NCBI GenBank assembly: GCA_023459055.1
Contig: JAEWVR010000011.1
Location: 1-64,000 of the forward strand
Source: Fibrobacterota bacterium
GTDB lineage: Bacteria; Fibrobacterota; Chitinivibrionia; Chitinivibrionales; Chitinispirillaceae
DNA length: 64,000 nt
Reading direction: 5' to 3'
A model generated the notes under the pieces. The model searched no databases. It was not told the origin of the DNA and worked only from the letters and a program-made list of their open reading frames with translations. This document shows positions 8,680 through 18,202 of this stretch, piece after piece. Numbering within the stretch: the stretch's first letter is position 1; every line of letters starts with the position of its first letter. A program made the translations under genes and the position numbers.

Positions 8680-9951
8680 ATGGATTTATGGAATGCGACC
8701 TCTTTAGGCAGCCAGACGTTTGATTTTGGAACATTAACCGCGGCGCAACAGGAAAAATTCATATTGTTTATGAACAACCATTTTCCCCCGGCAATCTATG
8801 CCCGTCACAGAGAATTCAGGGAAAAGGCGCTTCATACTATGAACACTATGCGAAAAGCGCTTAACGGTGCAAAACAACTGTTCCCGTCAGTGGTTCACTA
8901 TGAATCTGTAAGCTCATCTCCTGACTCGCTAAAAGATCATGCGATTATTTTTACTGCAGGCGGCGAGGGTGAACGGCTTCGGCTCAGTTTGCTTAAACAG
9001 GGAATTCCTGCAGAGGATCTTGAAGATTTTACAAAAGCAACATTCTATCTTCCGGACTTCTATAAGAAATTCGGCACACTCCATATCAACCTGGCCATGG
9101 TTTCATCATTATGCACTAAATACAACATTACTATACCGGTTATTGTTACGACTGGCCCGAAAGAATCAATCACAGCACGGGTGATTCCGGAAATTCTGAA
9201 ACAGTATTCAAATTTCGGTTTAAAAAATATCAGAGTGGTAGAACAGGATGAGCGGCTGCACCTCACAAATGATAACAGGATTGTGTGGCAGGCCGCTAAC
9301 GATTCCGTAATCCCTGTAACAAATCCCGACGAAACCGGTGGACCACTCATGAAGCTCAAGGACAAGGGTGACACTGGCGAATCGGTACTTGACTGGCTTA
9401 ACAAAATAGGATGTGCCCGTTCCATCGTTGTTCAGGCAACAGCACTCTACGATCAGCGCCTGCTGCCCATGATGGCATCCGGGCTTAAGGGACACGATTG
9501 CCTTGCAGTCGGTATCCTGAGAACATCATTTCCAGAAAAGGATCCGTTTGGAACATTTGTCACTCTTGACTATGGGACATCACAGAAAACCATGATCCTC
9601 GAGCAGGATGTACGTGATGCAACGACAAGAACAGTTGTTGATAATTCAGGAAAATATTATTTACCATACAATACAGGGTTTTACGCATTTGACAATGACC
9701 TGCTCGCAAATAACGATCTCCCTCATTTTGCTACACCTCCAAAAGAGATTCTGCCCCACATCGAACGGGCATCAAAAATAGGATATGCAGCAACCGATAT
9801 TGTACCGGCAGCAAAGAATCCGGTCATTCTTGCAATGGATCAAAGTATGTTTGGCGTGCTTAAAACCGCAGACGATCTGGTAATGCTTTCGGAACTTGGA
9901 AAGCGTTATGGTCTTGACAAAGTATGTATGGAATTTGACAAAAAACAATAA
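8680..9951 (+). CDS. UDP-sugar pyrophosphorylase-like nucleotidyltransferase
   Basis: This 423-residue protein carries a nucleotidyltransferase motif, IIFTAGGEGERLR (about 87-99), similar to the AGG.GTRL loop that binds UTP in UDP-glucose and UDP-GlcNAc pyrophosphorylases. Later segments such as PVIVTTGPKE, the NPDETGGPL region and QATALYD fit a Rossmann-like sugar-nucleotide fold. It probably joins a sugar phosphate to a nucleotide, but the sugar cannot be named. The ATG at 8680 is preceded by ACAGGAGAA; the in-frame ATG at 8623 is not. It appears to stand alone. Confidence 0.6.
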   Translation: MDLWNATSLGSQTFDFGTLTAAQQEKFILFMNNHFPPAIYARHREFREKALHTMNTMRKALNGAKQLFPSVVHYESVSSSPDSLKDHAIIFTAGGEGERLRLSLLKQGIPAEDLEDFTKATFYLPDFYKKFGTLHINLAMVSSLCTKYNITIPVIVTTGPKESITARVIPEILKQYSNFGLKNIRVVEQDERLHLTNDNRIVWQAANDSVIPVTNPDETGGPLMKLKDKGDTGESVLDWLNKIGCARSIVVQATALYDQRLLPMMASGLKGHDCLAVGILRTSFPEKDPFGTFVTLDYGTSQKTMILEQDVRDATTRTVVDNSGKYYLPYNTGFYAFDNDLLANNDLPHFATPPKEILPHIERASKIGYAATDIVPAAKNPVILAMDQSMFGVLKTADDLVMLSELGKRYGLDKVCMEFDKKQ

Positions 9952-9967
9952 TGACCGAATGAACCAA

Positions 9968-9990
9968 ATTGTCTGCTTAACGCAGACAAT
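9968..9990. other. Perfect 9-bp-stem hairpin
   Basis: ATTGTCTGC (9968-9976) and GCAGACAAT (9982-9990) flank the loop TTAAC just after the nucleotidyltransferase stop. No T-run follows, so it may be a weak terminator or an mRNA-stabilising end. Confidence 0.5.
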
Positions 9991-10085
9991 GTAGTGTACA
10001 ATCGCGCAGTACTCACCTTGTCAATATTAAGGTGACAAAGTTGATGAATGTCCGGATATGACTCTTAACAAGGCTGGTTGAAACA

Positions 10086-10931
10086 GTGAGAACAATTGCA
10101 GTACTGAATCATAAAGGTGGCGTCGGTAAAACCACATTCTGCGGGTCAACCGCACAGGCTCTTGCACTTATTGGTTTTCGAGTATTGGTAATTGACAATG
10201 ACAGCCAGCACAATCTTTCGTCAATGCTTGGTGTCGGTGTAAAGAATCCGAATGTCCGGGATGTTTACATTGCGGATAATTCCACAGCACCATCACAGCT
10301 CTTGAAATCAGTGCGAAAAACGGATATCTCCGGGCTTCATATTATTACATCATGCAGAGATCTCAGTGATTCTGACGTACCTCACAATACACATCTCAAA
10401 AACACTCTTCAGGCATGCAGCCTCGGACGCTTCTATGATTACCTGTTGATTGATAACGCGCCAGGTATCGATCATCTTCAGGCATCAGCAATTATTGCCT
10501 CAGACGAGATCTTTGTGCCAACAGAACTAAAACAATTTGCCGTTGATGGCATTGCAGAAATGGAGCTGACACTACGCGAACGCTATCCTGATGGTGCAAG
10601 GATTACAAAGATCGTACCAAATTTTTACAAAAATGTTAAACGTCAAAATTCGTTTATCGCAGCATTATCAAAGCTTTTTCCGGGACGGGTAACAGAAACA
10701 TCAATCCCGTTTGATTCAGTCTTTGATGAACTTGTCACTGATAATAAAATTCTGTTTCTGCACCGATTGTATTCAAAGGGTGCAGCATGTTATATTAAGC
10801 TTGTTCATGAGCTGTTTAACCTTGATGAAGAAACGGTCTGGGAACAGGTTAAAGGTAAACGGGATACTAAAATCAAGGATGATGCGAGAAAACGATTGAC
10901 GGTGCGTAAAATTGATGGGGGTATGAGCTGA
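10086..10931 (+). CDS. ParA/Soj-like ATPase
   Basis: This 281-residue protein is a deviant Walker A ATPase of the ParA/MinD group, with HKGGVGKTT near residues 8-16, VIDNDSQ near residue 36 and a DYLLIDNAPG Walker B region near residue 117. Such proteins position DNA or protein complexes by ATP-driven gradients. No ParB gene or visible parS site is adjacent, so it is unlikely to be the chromosomal Soj-Spo0J pair. The start is GTG with a weak ribosome site. It overlaps the next gene by one base (TGATG), indicating translational coupling to a small membrane protein. The cargo is unknown. Confidence 0.75.
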   Translation: MRTIAVLNHKGGVGKTTFCGSTAQALALIGFRVLVIDNDSQHNLSSMLGVGVKNPNVRDVYIADNSTAPSQLLKSVRKTDISGLHIITSCRDLSDSDVPHNTHLKNTLQACSLGRFYDYLLIDNAPGIDHLQASAIIASDEIFVPTELKQFAVDGIAEMELTLRERYPDGARITKIVPNFYKNVKRQNSFIAALSKLFPGRVTETSIPFDSVFDELVTDNKILFLHRLYSKGAACYIKLVHELFNLDEETVWEQVKGKRDTKIKDDARKRLTVRKIDGGMS

Positions 10932-11209
10932 TGACTGATCAGAAGGGTGAATCAGTTTTCGATAACGTCGATGAGCTATTAACAGATAAGATTATTAACC
11001 ACACATTTCAACATACGGAACAGGAGGATAATGTGGTAAAAAAAACAGACACAACAAACGATCAGGATACATATTGCGATTGCGAATGTTCAGATTATGA
11101 TGGTCAGGCGGAAAAAAAGGAAAAATCTTTCGGTTTTTTGATTGTAATAGCTGTAATTGCTATAACAGCACTGGCAATAGGCTTAAAATCACTGTTTAGA
11201 AAAAAGTGA
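10931..11209 (+). CDS. Small C-tail-anchored membrane protein coupled to the ParA-like ATPase
   Basis: This 92-residue protein is not recognised. Residues 1-65 are acidic and hydrophilic with a Cys cluster (YCDCECSDYD). One transmembrane helix (FGFLIVIAVIAITALAIGL) lies near the end, followed by a basic tail (KSLFRKK), suggesting a cytoplasmic N-terminal part anchored by its tail. The start overlaps the stop of the ParA-like gene, so the two products are probably made in a fixed ratio and may act together as a membrane-tethered ATPase pair. Confidence 0.6.
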   Translation: MTDQKGESVFDNVDELLTDKIINHTFQHTEQEDNVVKKTDTTNDQDTYCDCECSDYDGQAEKKEKSFGFLIVIAVIAITALAIGLKSLFRKK

Positions 11210-11247
11210 CACGTAACATGTGACACGTAACATGTGACACGAAACTG
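11206..11247. repeat. Three 14-bp tandem repeats
   Basis: GTGACACGTAACAT occurs at 11206-11219 and 11220-11233, with a diverged third copy at 11234-11247. The first copy overlaps the stop codon of the preceding gene. Just beyond, ACTGTCA (11244-11250) and TGACAGT (11274-11280) form an outer inverted repeat that may act as a terminator. Confidence 0.75.
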
Positions 11248-11303
11248 TCAGGAAACGTATTACATACGCCTCTTGACAGTACTAATTACTTTCCATTGAC
11301 AAT

Positions 11304-11705
11304 TCATTCGATCTCGCGTGACAATGTCTCAAAGTAAACTATTTTAATCGCGTTTATATCACACTCTTTAACAGGCCAATACGCTTGATATCCGAGTGTT
11401 TTCCCTCTTTGAATATTAACAAGCCCCTTATCAATCTCCCAGTCACCAGGCATTTTCATGAAAGCGCGAATAGTATCAGCATTTGAAATCAGACATAGTT
11501 CTGTATTTGATACTTTGTAAAAGTTATCTGATTTGTTGACAAACTGCACGTATCCAAATACTTTTCCCTGTGATTTTGAAAATGTCAACCCGCTGATCTT
11601 AACAAAAATTCCTGGAGCAGCCTCAAAGCCGATTTCTTTTGATCCACATCCCCCGATGAAGATCACAGCACACGACAGAATTACCGCCAAAAGCGATCGT
11701 ATCAT
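11304..11705 (-). CDS. Small lipoprotein of unknown function
   Basis: This 133-residue protein starts with a lipoprotein signal peptide: a hydrophobic stretch, then the lipobox IGGC (Cys20). The rest looks like a single beta-rich domain (GIFVKISGLTFSKSQGKVFGYV, GDWEIDKGLVNIQRG) of the kind seen in small periplasmic beta-sandwich proteins. No family is recognised. It should be anchored to a membrane in the periplasm. It lies 208 bases upstream of, and on the same strand as, the LtaS-type sulfatase gene. Confidence 0.7.
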   Translation of the reverse strand: MIRSLLAVILSCAVIFIGGCGSKEIGFEAAPGIFVKISGLTFSKSQGKVFGYVQFVNKSDNFYKVSNTELCLISNADTIRAFMKMPGDWEIDKGLVNIQRGKTLGYQAYWPVKECDINAIKIVYFETLSREIE

Positions 11706-11913
11706 AAGAACCTCGATAGTTGGTGTTTATATGATAATTTTCCAGAGTTGTAAACCCGGAATATTGTCTGTCATAAATGATATCAAAAAATCTATATACC
11801 TTACGGTCAAAAACAGTGATCAACTATGCCAATCAGGTTTAATATAGTATTAAGTGTTGCTTTTGAAAAGAGTAACTCTACAAACGAAGGAATTAATAAG
11901 CATTTCTGAATTA

Positions 11914-13623
11914 TCAGGGTTTTAAATGACCATATGCCTTTTCATAAAGCGTGTTTACTTTATTGAATAGTTCCTCACGTGAAAAATTGACTCCACGATA
12001 AGGTATCTCCGAAGTCAGAGAATCCGGTTCAAGCAGATTTTGTCCGAGTGATGACATGGTAAATGGTACATTTGCAGATAAAAGTGCAGTTGGTGCTATA
12101 TCAAGAAATGATACTGCCCGTTTTTTTTCAAAATGCTTTTTACTGTCAGGAGTGATAATAATAAGCGGAACATATTCAAAGTATAAACCATTATCTTTAT
12201 ATGCAGCCTGAGTATAGTACTTATTATCTTTAATTGCAGGAGTATGATCACCAAAAATAAAAAATACCGTATTAGGTTTCTGATGTCGTACGGTATTAAC
12301 AAAATTTGAAACTACACTATCAACATATGCGATGCTGGTAAAGTAATTCCTTGGCAGTTTGTCCGGTATCGAATTGAACTTGTCAGCCTTGAAGTACGGC
12401 CCGGTAAAAATAAACGGTTCATGACTGCTCATGGTAATGGTATGATAATAAAACGGTGTTGTATCATTATTACGAACTTTCAACGCAACCTTATCAAGCA
12501 CCTTACCATCAGGTGCACCCCAGATTACTTCTTTGAGCTTCATATCAAAAATGTCATAAAATGCCGGAAATCCCATTTTTTTAAAAGCTATCCGCCTGTT
12601 GAAATACTCTCCCCTGTTGCCATGAAAAATTGCGACATCAAAGTTATTCTTAGTAAAGCACTTTGGTAGCGCATTCGGATAATCATAATTTCGCAGTTTG
12701 ATTGATGGGAACAGATCAAGTGCCTCGACAGAGTTCAGGCAGGAGAACTCGCAATCAGACGTAGAACCGGCTTTATGGTAACTTAACATATAAGGATAGT
12801 AGATAAACTTTCGCGCCATTGCATAGAAGTGAGGTGCAACTTTCTTATTGTTCCACAACTTGTTAATTGCAAAGGCATCCATTGACTCAATCTGTATTAT
12901 CACAACATTATTCGGTAGAGAACAGGAATCAATCTGCTCTGCTGAACGCTTTATCACGCTTCCATAATTGAATTGATTTGTAAGCTTTACATATTTGTCA
13001 TAATAATACAAATGATATAAATTTACTGATAAAAGTCCGAATTTCCTGACCGTTTCAACCTCACTTACGTACTGACTCCGCATTGTCTCAAAGGGCGTAC
13101 CTGTTTTAATCCAGTCCCACTTACTGAAATTATACAGGATAAAAAACGCCGGAACATACGAAAGATATCGATAAAATGTCGTTTTAGCAAGAATCTGAAC
13201 TTTTTTATAGAAAACTAAAAGAAAGATTACAAATGGTAGATCAATAAAAACAATCAATACGCGCGGCTCAAATGGTACGGCTGACCGTTTCATAAGTTCA
13301 AGTGTTTCTGCCCACAATTCAAAGTACTGATTAAAATGAAGAAATCCCTCAAAATAAAAATAATATACCAGATTGATAAATAAAAACAGAGACTGAAGCA
13401 CCCAGACAACTGCAAATAGTATCCTGAAAGGGCAACGGAAAATTAAAAGATATAAAAATGCTGTTATAAAAAAAACATTCATATAAACACTGTTCTTCAC
13501 CCACGAAGAATAAGTATGAATGCCGTCAGTTACATAATAATTAAATAAAGCCGACTTGAACGAACAAAGAAGAATAAACCCGATAATAACAGTAAGCGAA
13601 ATAAATTGTATGTTTTTTTTCAT
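11914..13623 (-). CDS. LtaS-type membrane sulfatase / phosphoglycerol transferase
   Basis: This 569-residue protein has about five N-terminal transmembrane helices (residues 8-185) and a periplasmic alkaline-phosphatase-fold domain. IIQIESMDA carries the metal-binding Glu, AGSTSDCEF the expected catalytic Thr, FHGNRGEY the conserved His/Asn region and FFIFGDHTP the Asp-His metal ligands. The family transfers phosphoglycerol or phosphoethanolamine groups onto envelope glycans or lipids. In a diderm this is probably modification of a periplasmic or surface glycan rather than lipoteichoic acid. AAAGGG precedes the ATG. It is apparently a single gene. Confidence 0.85.
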   Translation of the reverse strand: MKKNIQFISLTVIIGFILLCSFKSALFNYYVTDGIHTYSSWVKNSVYMNVFFITAFLYLLIFRCPFRILFAVVWVLQSLFLFINLVYYFYFEGFLHFNQYFELWAETLELMKRSAVPFEPRVLIVFIDLPFVIFLLVFYKKVQILAKTTFYRYLSYVPAFFILYNFSKWDWIKTGTPFETMRSQYVSEVETVRKFGLLSVNLYHLYYYDKYVKLTNQFNYGSVIKRSAEQIDSCSLPNNVVIIQIESMDAFAINKLWNNKKVAPHFYAMARKFIYYPYMLSYHKAGSTSDCEFSCLNSVEALDLFPSIKLRNYDYPNALPKCFTKNNFDVAIFHGNRGEYFNRRIAFKKMGFPAFYDIFDMKLKEVIWGAPDGKVLDKVALKVRNNDTTPFYYHTITMSSHEPFIFTGPYFKADKFNSIPDKLPRNYFTSIAYVDSVVSNFVNTVRHQKPNTVFFIFGDHTPAIKDNKYYTQAAYKDNGLYFEYVPLIIITPDSKKHFEKKRAVSFLDIAPTALLSANVPFTMSSLGQNLLEPDSLTSEIPYRGVNFSREELFNKVNTLYEKAYGHLKP

Positions 13624-14052
13624 TCAAAAAGAGCCCTTTATTGTTCCCGATTTACTACCTTCTTTGCACAGGCACCGATCATCCTGTTGAAAATGATACT
13701 ATACATCCTGCCGGTTATATCTCATAATGCTCGTTCTTTAAAAAAAGAGCAATCAGAAGAACCGACACCGATCACCTACTGATATTCAGATTTCAGCAGA
13801 CCACTCTTACGCCAGACACTACATATACAAGAAAATAAACGATTGATGCTTATTATTTTAAGAATCAATATGTTATAACAATGTACCCAGATCAGTTGTA
13901 GTAGTACTAAGCTTTGTAAAATACGTTTTTTTCAAACAGTATCCACTCTTTTTTTGTTAATAGTTTCAACCTGCGATCTTTCACTCCCTGCAAACCATAT
14001 AATATATTAGTAATAACTGGTGTAAACATGGCCAACTTTAATTGGAGGTTTC
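13624..14052. other. Divergent intergenic region
   Basis: This 429-base AT-rich gap separates the LtaS-type gene (minus) from the TerB-like gene (plus). A TATAAT at 13998-14003 is a possible -10 for the latter, but no matching -35 is visible. No gene was found. Confidence 0.5.
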
Positions 14053-14613
14053 ATGGATCTTGACGGGAAAATGGCGGAAACGCTCGATGATCTCTTTTTT
14101 CTTAAAGAAGATCAAAAACTGATTAATCAACTTAAAGCAATGAAAAAGCTGAAGGAAACCAAAGAAGAACTCAAGAAAGTGTCCGGTATTGCAAATGAGC
14201 ATATTCTTGATAAGCTCGTTGAACTCAATGTTCGCCCGGAAACACTTGCAACACTATCGCTTGTTCCACTAATTGAAGTTGCCTGGGCAGATGGTTCACT
14301 GGATGATAGTGAGAAGAAAGCGGTTCTTTCAAGTGCAGACAAAATGGGATTTTCAAAAGATAGCGGTGATTATCAGATTCTTGAGCAATGGATGACCCGC
14401 AAACCAACCAGAGATCTTCTTGATGCCTGGATTCATTATATCAAAGGATTATGTGAACAGCTTTCAAAAGATGAGACTCATGAACTGAAAAATGAGCTGA
14501 TTGGTCATGCCCGATCAATCGCATCTGCAAGCGGCGGTTTTTTAGGACTTGGAAAGAAGATCTCTAAAGCAGAAAATGCAATGCTTGAGACACTGGAAAA
14601 AGCATTTTGTTGA
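14053..14613 (+). CDS. TerB-like protein
   Basis: This 186-residue, mostly helical protein has a TerB/DUF533-type segment (PLIEVAWADGSLDDSEKKAVL, residues about 77-97) whose acidic DGSLDDSE loop resembles the metal-binding loop of TerB domains. Residues 18-50 form a Lys/Glu-rich coiled coil. TerB-like domains occur in envelope stress and tellurite-resistance contexts, but the function of this single-gene form is unknown. GGAGG lies just upstream of the ATG. No ter operon partners are nearby. Confidence 0.6.
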   Translation: MDLDGKMAETLDDLFFLKEDQKLINQLKAMKKLKETKEELKKVSGIANEHILDKLVELNVRPETLATLSLVPLIEVAWADGSLDDSEKKAVLSSADKMGFSKDSGDYQILEQWMTRKPTRDLLDAWIHYIKGLCEQLSKDETHELKNELIGHARSIASASGGFLGLGKKISKAENAMLETLEKAFC

Positions 14614-14700
14614 TTTTCACACACAACCTGATCTTCATTCACGAACAAATTTCATGAGTTCCATTTGGTGCTCATTACTTACCACACTCAATTTTTCATC

Positions 14701-15552
14701 CTATGAGAAAACGATCGTTTTATTACTGTATCGTAGAATTCTGAATTCTGTATGAGCCCTCAATGCATTTGCAAGTGCAATCTGTTCCAGTTTTTTCCCT
14801 TTACGAATCAGCGTATCAACATTATCCCGATGAGAAACCCTGTCAACAACCTGTTCAATAATTGGGCCTTCATCAAGATCTGCAGTAACATAATGTGACG
14901 TTGCACCGATCAGCTTGACACCTCGCTCATATGCCTGCCTGTAGGGATTGGCACCTTTAAATGATGGCAGAAAACTGTGATGAATATTGATGATTGGTTT
15001 GTTGTATGATGTAATAAACGATTCGGAGAGAATCTGCATATATCGCGCAAGTACTAAAAAATCGGTCGTTCCGGTAATCATTGACAATATATTACTTTCC
15101 TGCAGCGTTTTTGATACGCCATCCATTGAATAACAAAAAAAAGGAATTCCATAATGTTCAACGCATTCACGGACGCTCTCATGATTACTGATTACAAACG
15201 GGATATCGACAGAAAGTTCATTAGATTTCCATTGGTACAATATGTCAAGAAGACAATGATCCTGTTTCGATACAAGAATTCCCATTCGCAAGCGCTGCCT
15301 TACATAATGTATTTGCCACAGTGCATTCAGTGTTTTTGCCAGAATCCCGAATTCATCCTCAAGATGCTTATGTGATACAAAATCCGGATCGAAACAAAAT
15401 TCAAGGCGCATAAAAAATTGCCCGTTCTCCGGATCAGTCGTATGCTGATCGGACTGAATAATATTCCCGTTGTACCGGAAAACAAATTCTGATATCCGTG
15501 CAACAATTCCACGCTGATCTTTACACTGGATTAAAAATACTGCTGTTTCCAT
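14701..15552 (-). CDS. purU: Formyltetrahydrofolate deformylase
   Basis: PurU hydrolyses 10-formyltetrahydrofolate to formate and tetrahydrofolate, balancing one-carbon pools and feeding formate to purine synthesis. The 283-residue protein has an N-terminal ACT domain (CKDQRGIVARIS, about 8-80) and a formyltransferase-fold domain with INIHHSFLPSFKGANPY (catalytic His region), GATSHYVTADLDEGPII and the catalytic Asp of that stretch. I start it at the ATG at 15552 because the upstream extension would need a TTG (15597) or an unsupported ATG (15585). No clear ribosome site is visible for any of them. Confidence 0.92.
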   Translation of the reverse strand: METAVFLIQCKDQRGIVARISEFVFRYNGNIIQSDQHTTDPENGQFFMRLEFCFDPDFVSHKHLEDEFGILAKTLNALWQIHYVRQRLRMGILVSKQDHCLLDILYQWKSNELSVDIPFVISNHESVRECVEHYGIPFFCYSMDGVSKTLQESNILSMITGTTDFLVLARYMQILSESFITSYNKPIINIHHSFLPSFKGANPYRQAYERGVKLIGATSHYVTADLDEGPIIEQVVDRVSHRDNVDTLIRKGKKLEQIALANALRAHTEFRILRYSNKTIVFS

Positions 15553-15672
15553 TTTTTTTATTAACCATTGGCATGTGTTTTCCATTGCAAAATGCAATGA
15601 TAAAATACATGTCTACACAACAGATATCCAAACGATTCTTATCATTCATGAGGCATCTGAGCTGATGTTGTA

Positions 15673-16020
15673 TCAAATATTGTCAATGTGATCCTGAAGC
15701 AGTTCTTCTATTGTTGCATAGACCGGAAAGATTGTATCAAGTTTTAAAAATCTGAAAATTGTAGTTATTTCGGGATGGGGATCAACAATGCAGAGTCGCC
15801 CGTTTTCCTGTTTTACCTTCTTGTAACAATCGACAAGCACCGCGATTGCACCACTGTAGATATAGGATACATTTGTAAATGATACCGCGATATAACTTTT
15901 GCCCTGATGTAAATATCCAAAAATCAGAATCCTCAACTCGGACAGATCAGATATAATATTCAGATCGTCCTCAATTCGAAAAATATGATAAATTCCGCTC
16001 TGAGAAATATCAATTTTCAT
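15673..16020 (-). CDS. STAS-domain anti-sigma-factor-antagonist-like protein
   Basis: This 115-residue protein has the length and pattern of a single STAS domain. The SYIYSGAIAVLVDCYKKVKQ stretch near residue 52 corresponds to the D-S-G loop and helix of SpoIIAA-type antagonists. Its Ser is the possible phosphorylation site, though the usual Asp is replaced by Tyr. Such proteins bind anti-sigma factors or signalling complexes. No kinase or sigma partner is adjacent. Confidence 0.7.
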   Translation of the reverse strand: MKIDISQSGIYHIFRIEDDLNIISDLSELRILIFGYLHQGKSYIAVSFTNVSYIYSGAIAVLVDCYKKVKQENGRLCIVDPHPEITTIFRFLKLDTIFPVYATIEELLQDHIDNI

Positions 16021-16259
16021 AACAACTCCGATTGTAATGCTGTAACAATAGATACGTTTCTAATCATCATGCCATCATATCAGTACCGGATTTATCTTCG
16101 ATATCAGCTGACATATTTTTATTACAGGCTGTCAGAACTGCCAAAACGTTAAGCACTGTATACTTTAAGTTTAAAATGATACCAGTAATATTGCAAGCTT
16201 TAAAGACAAGATACTACAGCAGAGGTGATACTCAGGAACAGACCTGTTCAATCGACATT

Positions 16260-18200
16260 TTATCGTCTGATAGAGAACACAACCTCACCAAGGAGAAACA
16301 GTGTCAGGAATATCCATAAAAGTATCTCAACGTCGATTTTATTATTGGAATCTAACACCTGCATCAATTCCCGGCTGCTTCCGGCATACCAATTTTCCCT
16401 GTTCTCTTTGAAATTGTCAGGGGAGCGATAATTCAGGTGGCTTTCCAAAGAATCGTATTGAACTTTTACAAACACTGCATCGCTGTTTTCTGCAACAACT
16501 TTGTAAATACCCGGTTCATCAAGATAAATTCTGGAAATCTCCGAAAGATTTTCAATAAAATCACCGCGACTGTTGTACAACAGATTCTTTTTACGCAGGT
16601 CAAAAAACGGATTTTTAATCTCCTTCCCGCATGTCCATACATGATCACTGTTCTTTTTTAATTTGCCGGTAAATAAGAGCATTCTGTCAATCATCGGCAG
16701 ATAAAACGAACTTTGAAATAATGTATTATCAACCGTTATACCAAGTGATGTCGTAGCAATCACCCAATCTCTTTGTTCCTGATCCTGTTTATAAATAAGA
16801 AAAGGATCATTGGTAGTATATCGCAAAAGAATAGTTCCGCTGACTCCTGAAACATATGAATATATTTCTACATCGTCGATTTTCAACGAACGAAACTTCC
16901 TCCACATATCGGTCAACGTATCACTTAAAACCGGATTGGCTTTACTATTATGCACAGATAGTAGTCTCAACGTCCCATCATTAAAAGCTTTTGAAAGGAT
17001 ATCACGATAATACCCGCTGTAATTTTCTAATGGATCCACGCAACAGATGATTGATTTGCATTGCGTTCCTTTTGACATAATAAACGCATTCAATGCGCCA
17101 CAGGGGTGCCTTAATGAGTTTAGAATAATCACATCTGATGAATCAATCATACTAAATGAGACATCACGTTCAGTGCAAAGATTAACAATAGTATTTTCAT
17201 TTGCTGCATGTATAGCCGCCCTCAGCGTGTAATTTGCATTTGTATCACCAACAATGCAGATATTTTTTCTCTGTCTGAAATTGTTTGTAAAATAATTATT
17301 ATTATCAAAAAGTAACGGATCTGTATCCTTAATCTGCAGATAACCAAATGCATTTGAATTTGAACCGGTTTCTATAGAAAATGGTATTGTTGAATCGGGT
17401 TCCGTAATTACACTAATAGCGCCTTTTTCTACTTCATTAATGACACAATTTACACGAAGCGTGTCCTTCTTTCCACCCAGTTGACTCAAAGAACCATATA
17501 CAGTACCGTTTTGCATTTCTGCGCCACGAATTGCGATATTGAATGGCGATTGTGGTGTGACACTCATAAAGACTATTCCATTTTTTAAAGTATCGTTTTC
17601 GTTCAATATCGAGTCAATAAAATCTGCACTTGATTTCTGAAAATCACTTACTATAAATAATACCGCATTTTCTTTTTCCCTGGAAACTTTTAAAAAGGAG
17701 CGCATCGCATAATGAAAATTATTTTCTCTATAGTACTTATCAGCTATTTCAAAACTTTCATCAACAGATATGAATTCCTGCGCTTCATTACTAAACAGAT
17801 AAACGGTATTTGGTCCTTTTAAGGATGCAGTTTTTCTGACACAGTTTATTGCGATATCGCTTAGCGCCCCTGAATCTGTCACATATGACATGCTGATTGT
17901 ATTGTCAATCCAGAAATATAATGGCGTATTGGGATTATTAATAACACTTAAAACATTATTTTTATGATATGGCCTGGCAAACAACAGGATTATTGTGATT
18001 ATTGCAAATATTCTCATCAACAGTTGAAGCAGCTTGAATAGGCGCCTGCTTTTACTTGACATTACAGCATCAGAAGTAAAAAACATCAGCGTTGAAAATG
18101 ATACCAGTGTAAATCTGGGACGGCGTATAAGATGCACAAGTATGACAGCAAGAACAAAGAGTAACACCCACAAAAATTCAGGTCTGAAAAATGTGATCAT
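16260..18200 (-). CDS. BatA-like membrane protein with VWA-like region
   Basis: This 646-residue protein starts with the BatA N-terminal signature: a membrane helix, then RRPRFTLVSFSTLMFF, then a second helix (about 55-76). A von Willebrand-A-like region follows (LYFWIDNTISMSYVTDSGAL, residues about 94-113), with an altered MIDAS pattern. A long periplasmic part comes next, and a last helix ends at RR. BatA/DUF4159-type proteins accompany DUF58 proteins and often MoxR ATPases in envelope stress or maturation systems. Only two bases separate it from the DUF58 gene upstream, so they form one operon. No MoxR gene is in the window. Confidence 0.75.
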   Translation of the reverse strand: MITFFRPEFLWVLLFVLAVILVHLIRRPRFTLVSFSTLMFFTSDAVMSSKSRRLFKLLQLLMRIFAIITIILLFARPYHKNNVLSVINNPNTPLYFWIDNTISMSYVTDSGALSDIAINCVRKTASLKGPNTVYLFSNEAQEFISVDESFEIADKYYRENNFHYAMRSFLKVSREKENAVLFIVSDFQKSSADFIDSILNENDTLKNGIVFMSVTPQSPFNIAIRGAEMQNGTVYGSLSQLGGKKDTLRVNCVINEVEKGAISVITEPDSTIPFSIETGSNSNAFGYLQIKDTDPLLFDNNNYFTNNFRQRKNICIVGDTNANYTLRAAIHAANENTIVNLCTERDVSFSMIDSSDVIILNSLRHPCGALNAFIMSKGTQCKSIICCVDPLENYSGYYRDILSKAFNDGTLRLLSVHNSKANPVLSDTLTDMWRKFRSLKIDDVEIYSYVSGVSGTILLRYTTNDPFLIYKQDQEQRDWVIATTSLGITVDNTLFQSSFYLPMIDRMLLFTGKLKKNSDHVWTCGKEIKNPFFDLRKKNLLYNSRGDFIENLSEISRIYLDEPGIYKVVAENSDAVFVKVQYDSLESHLNYRSPDNFKENRENWYAGSSRELMQVLDSNNKIDVEILLWIFLTLFLLGEVVFSIRR

Positions 18201-18202
18201 GG

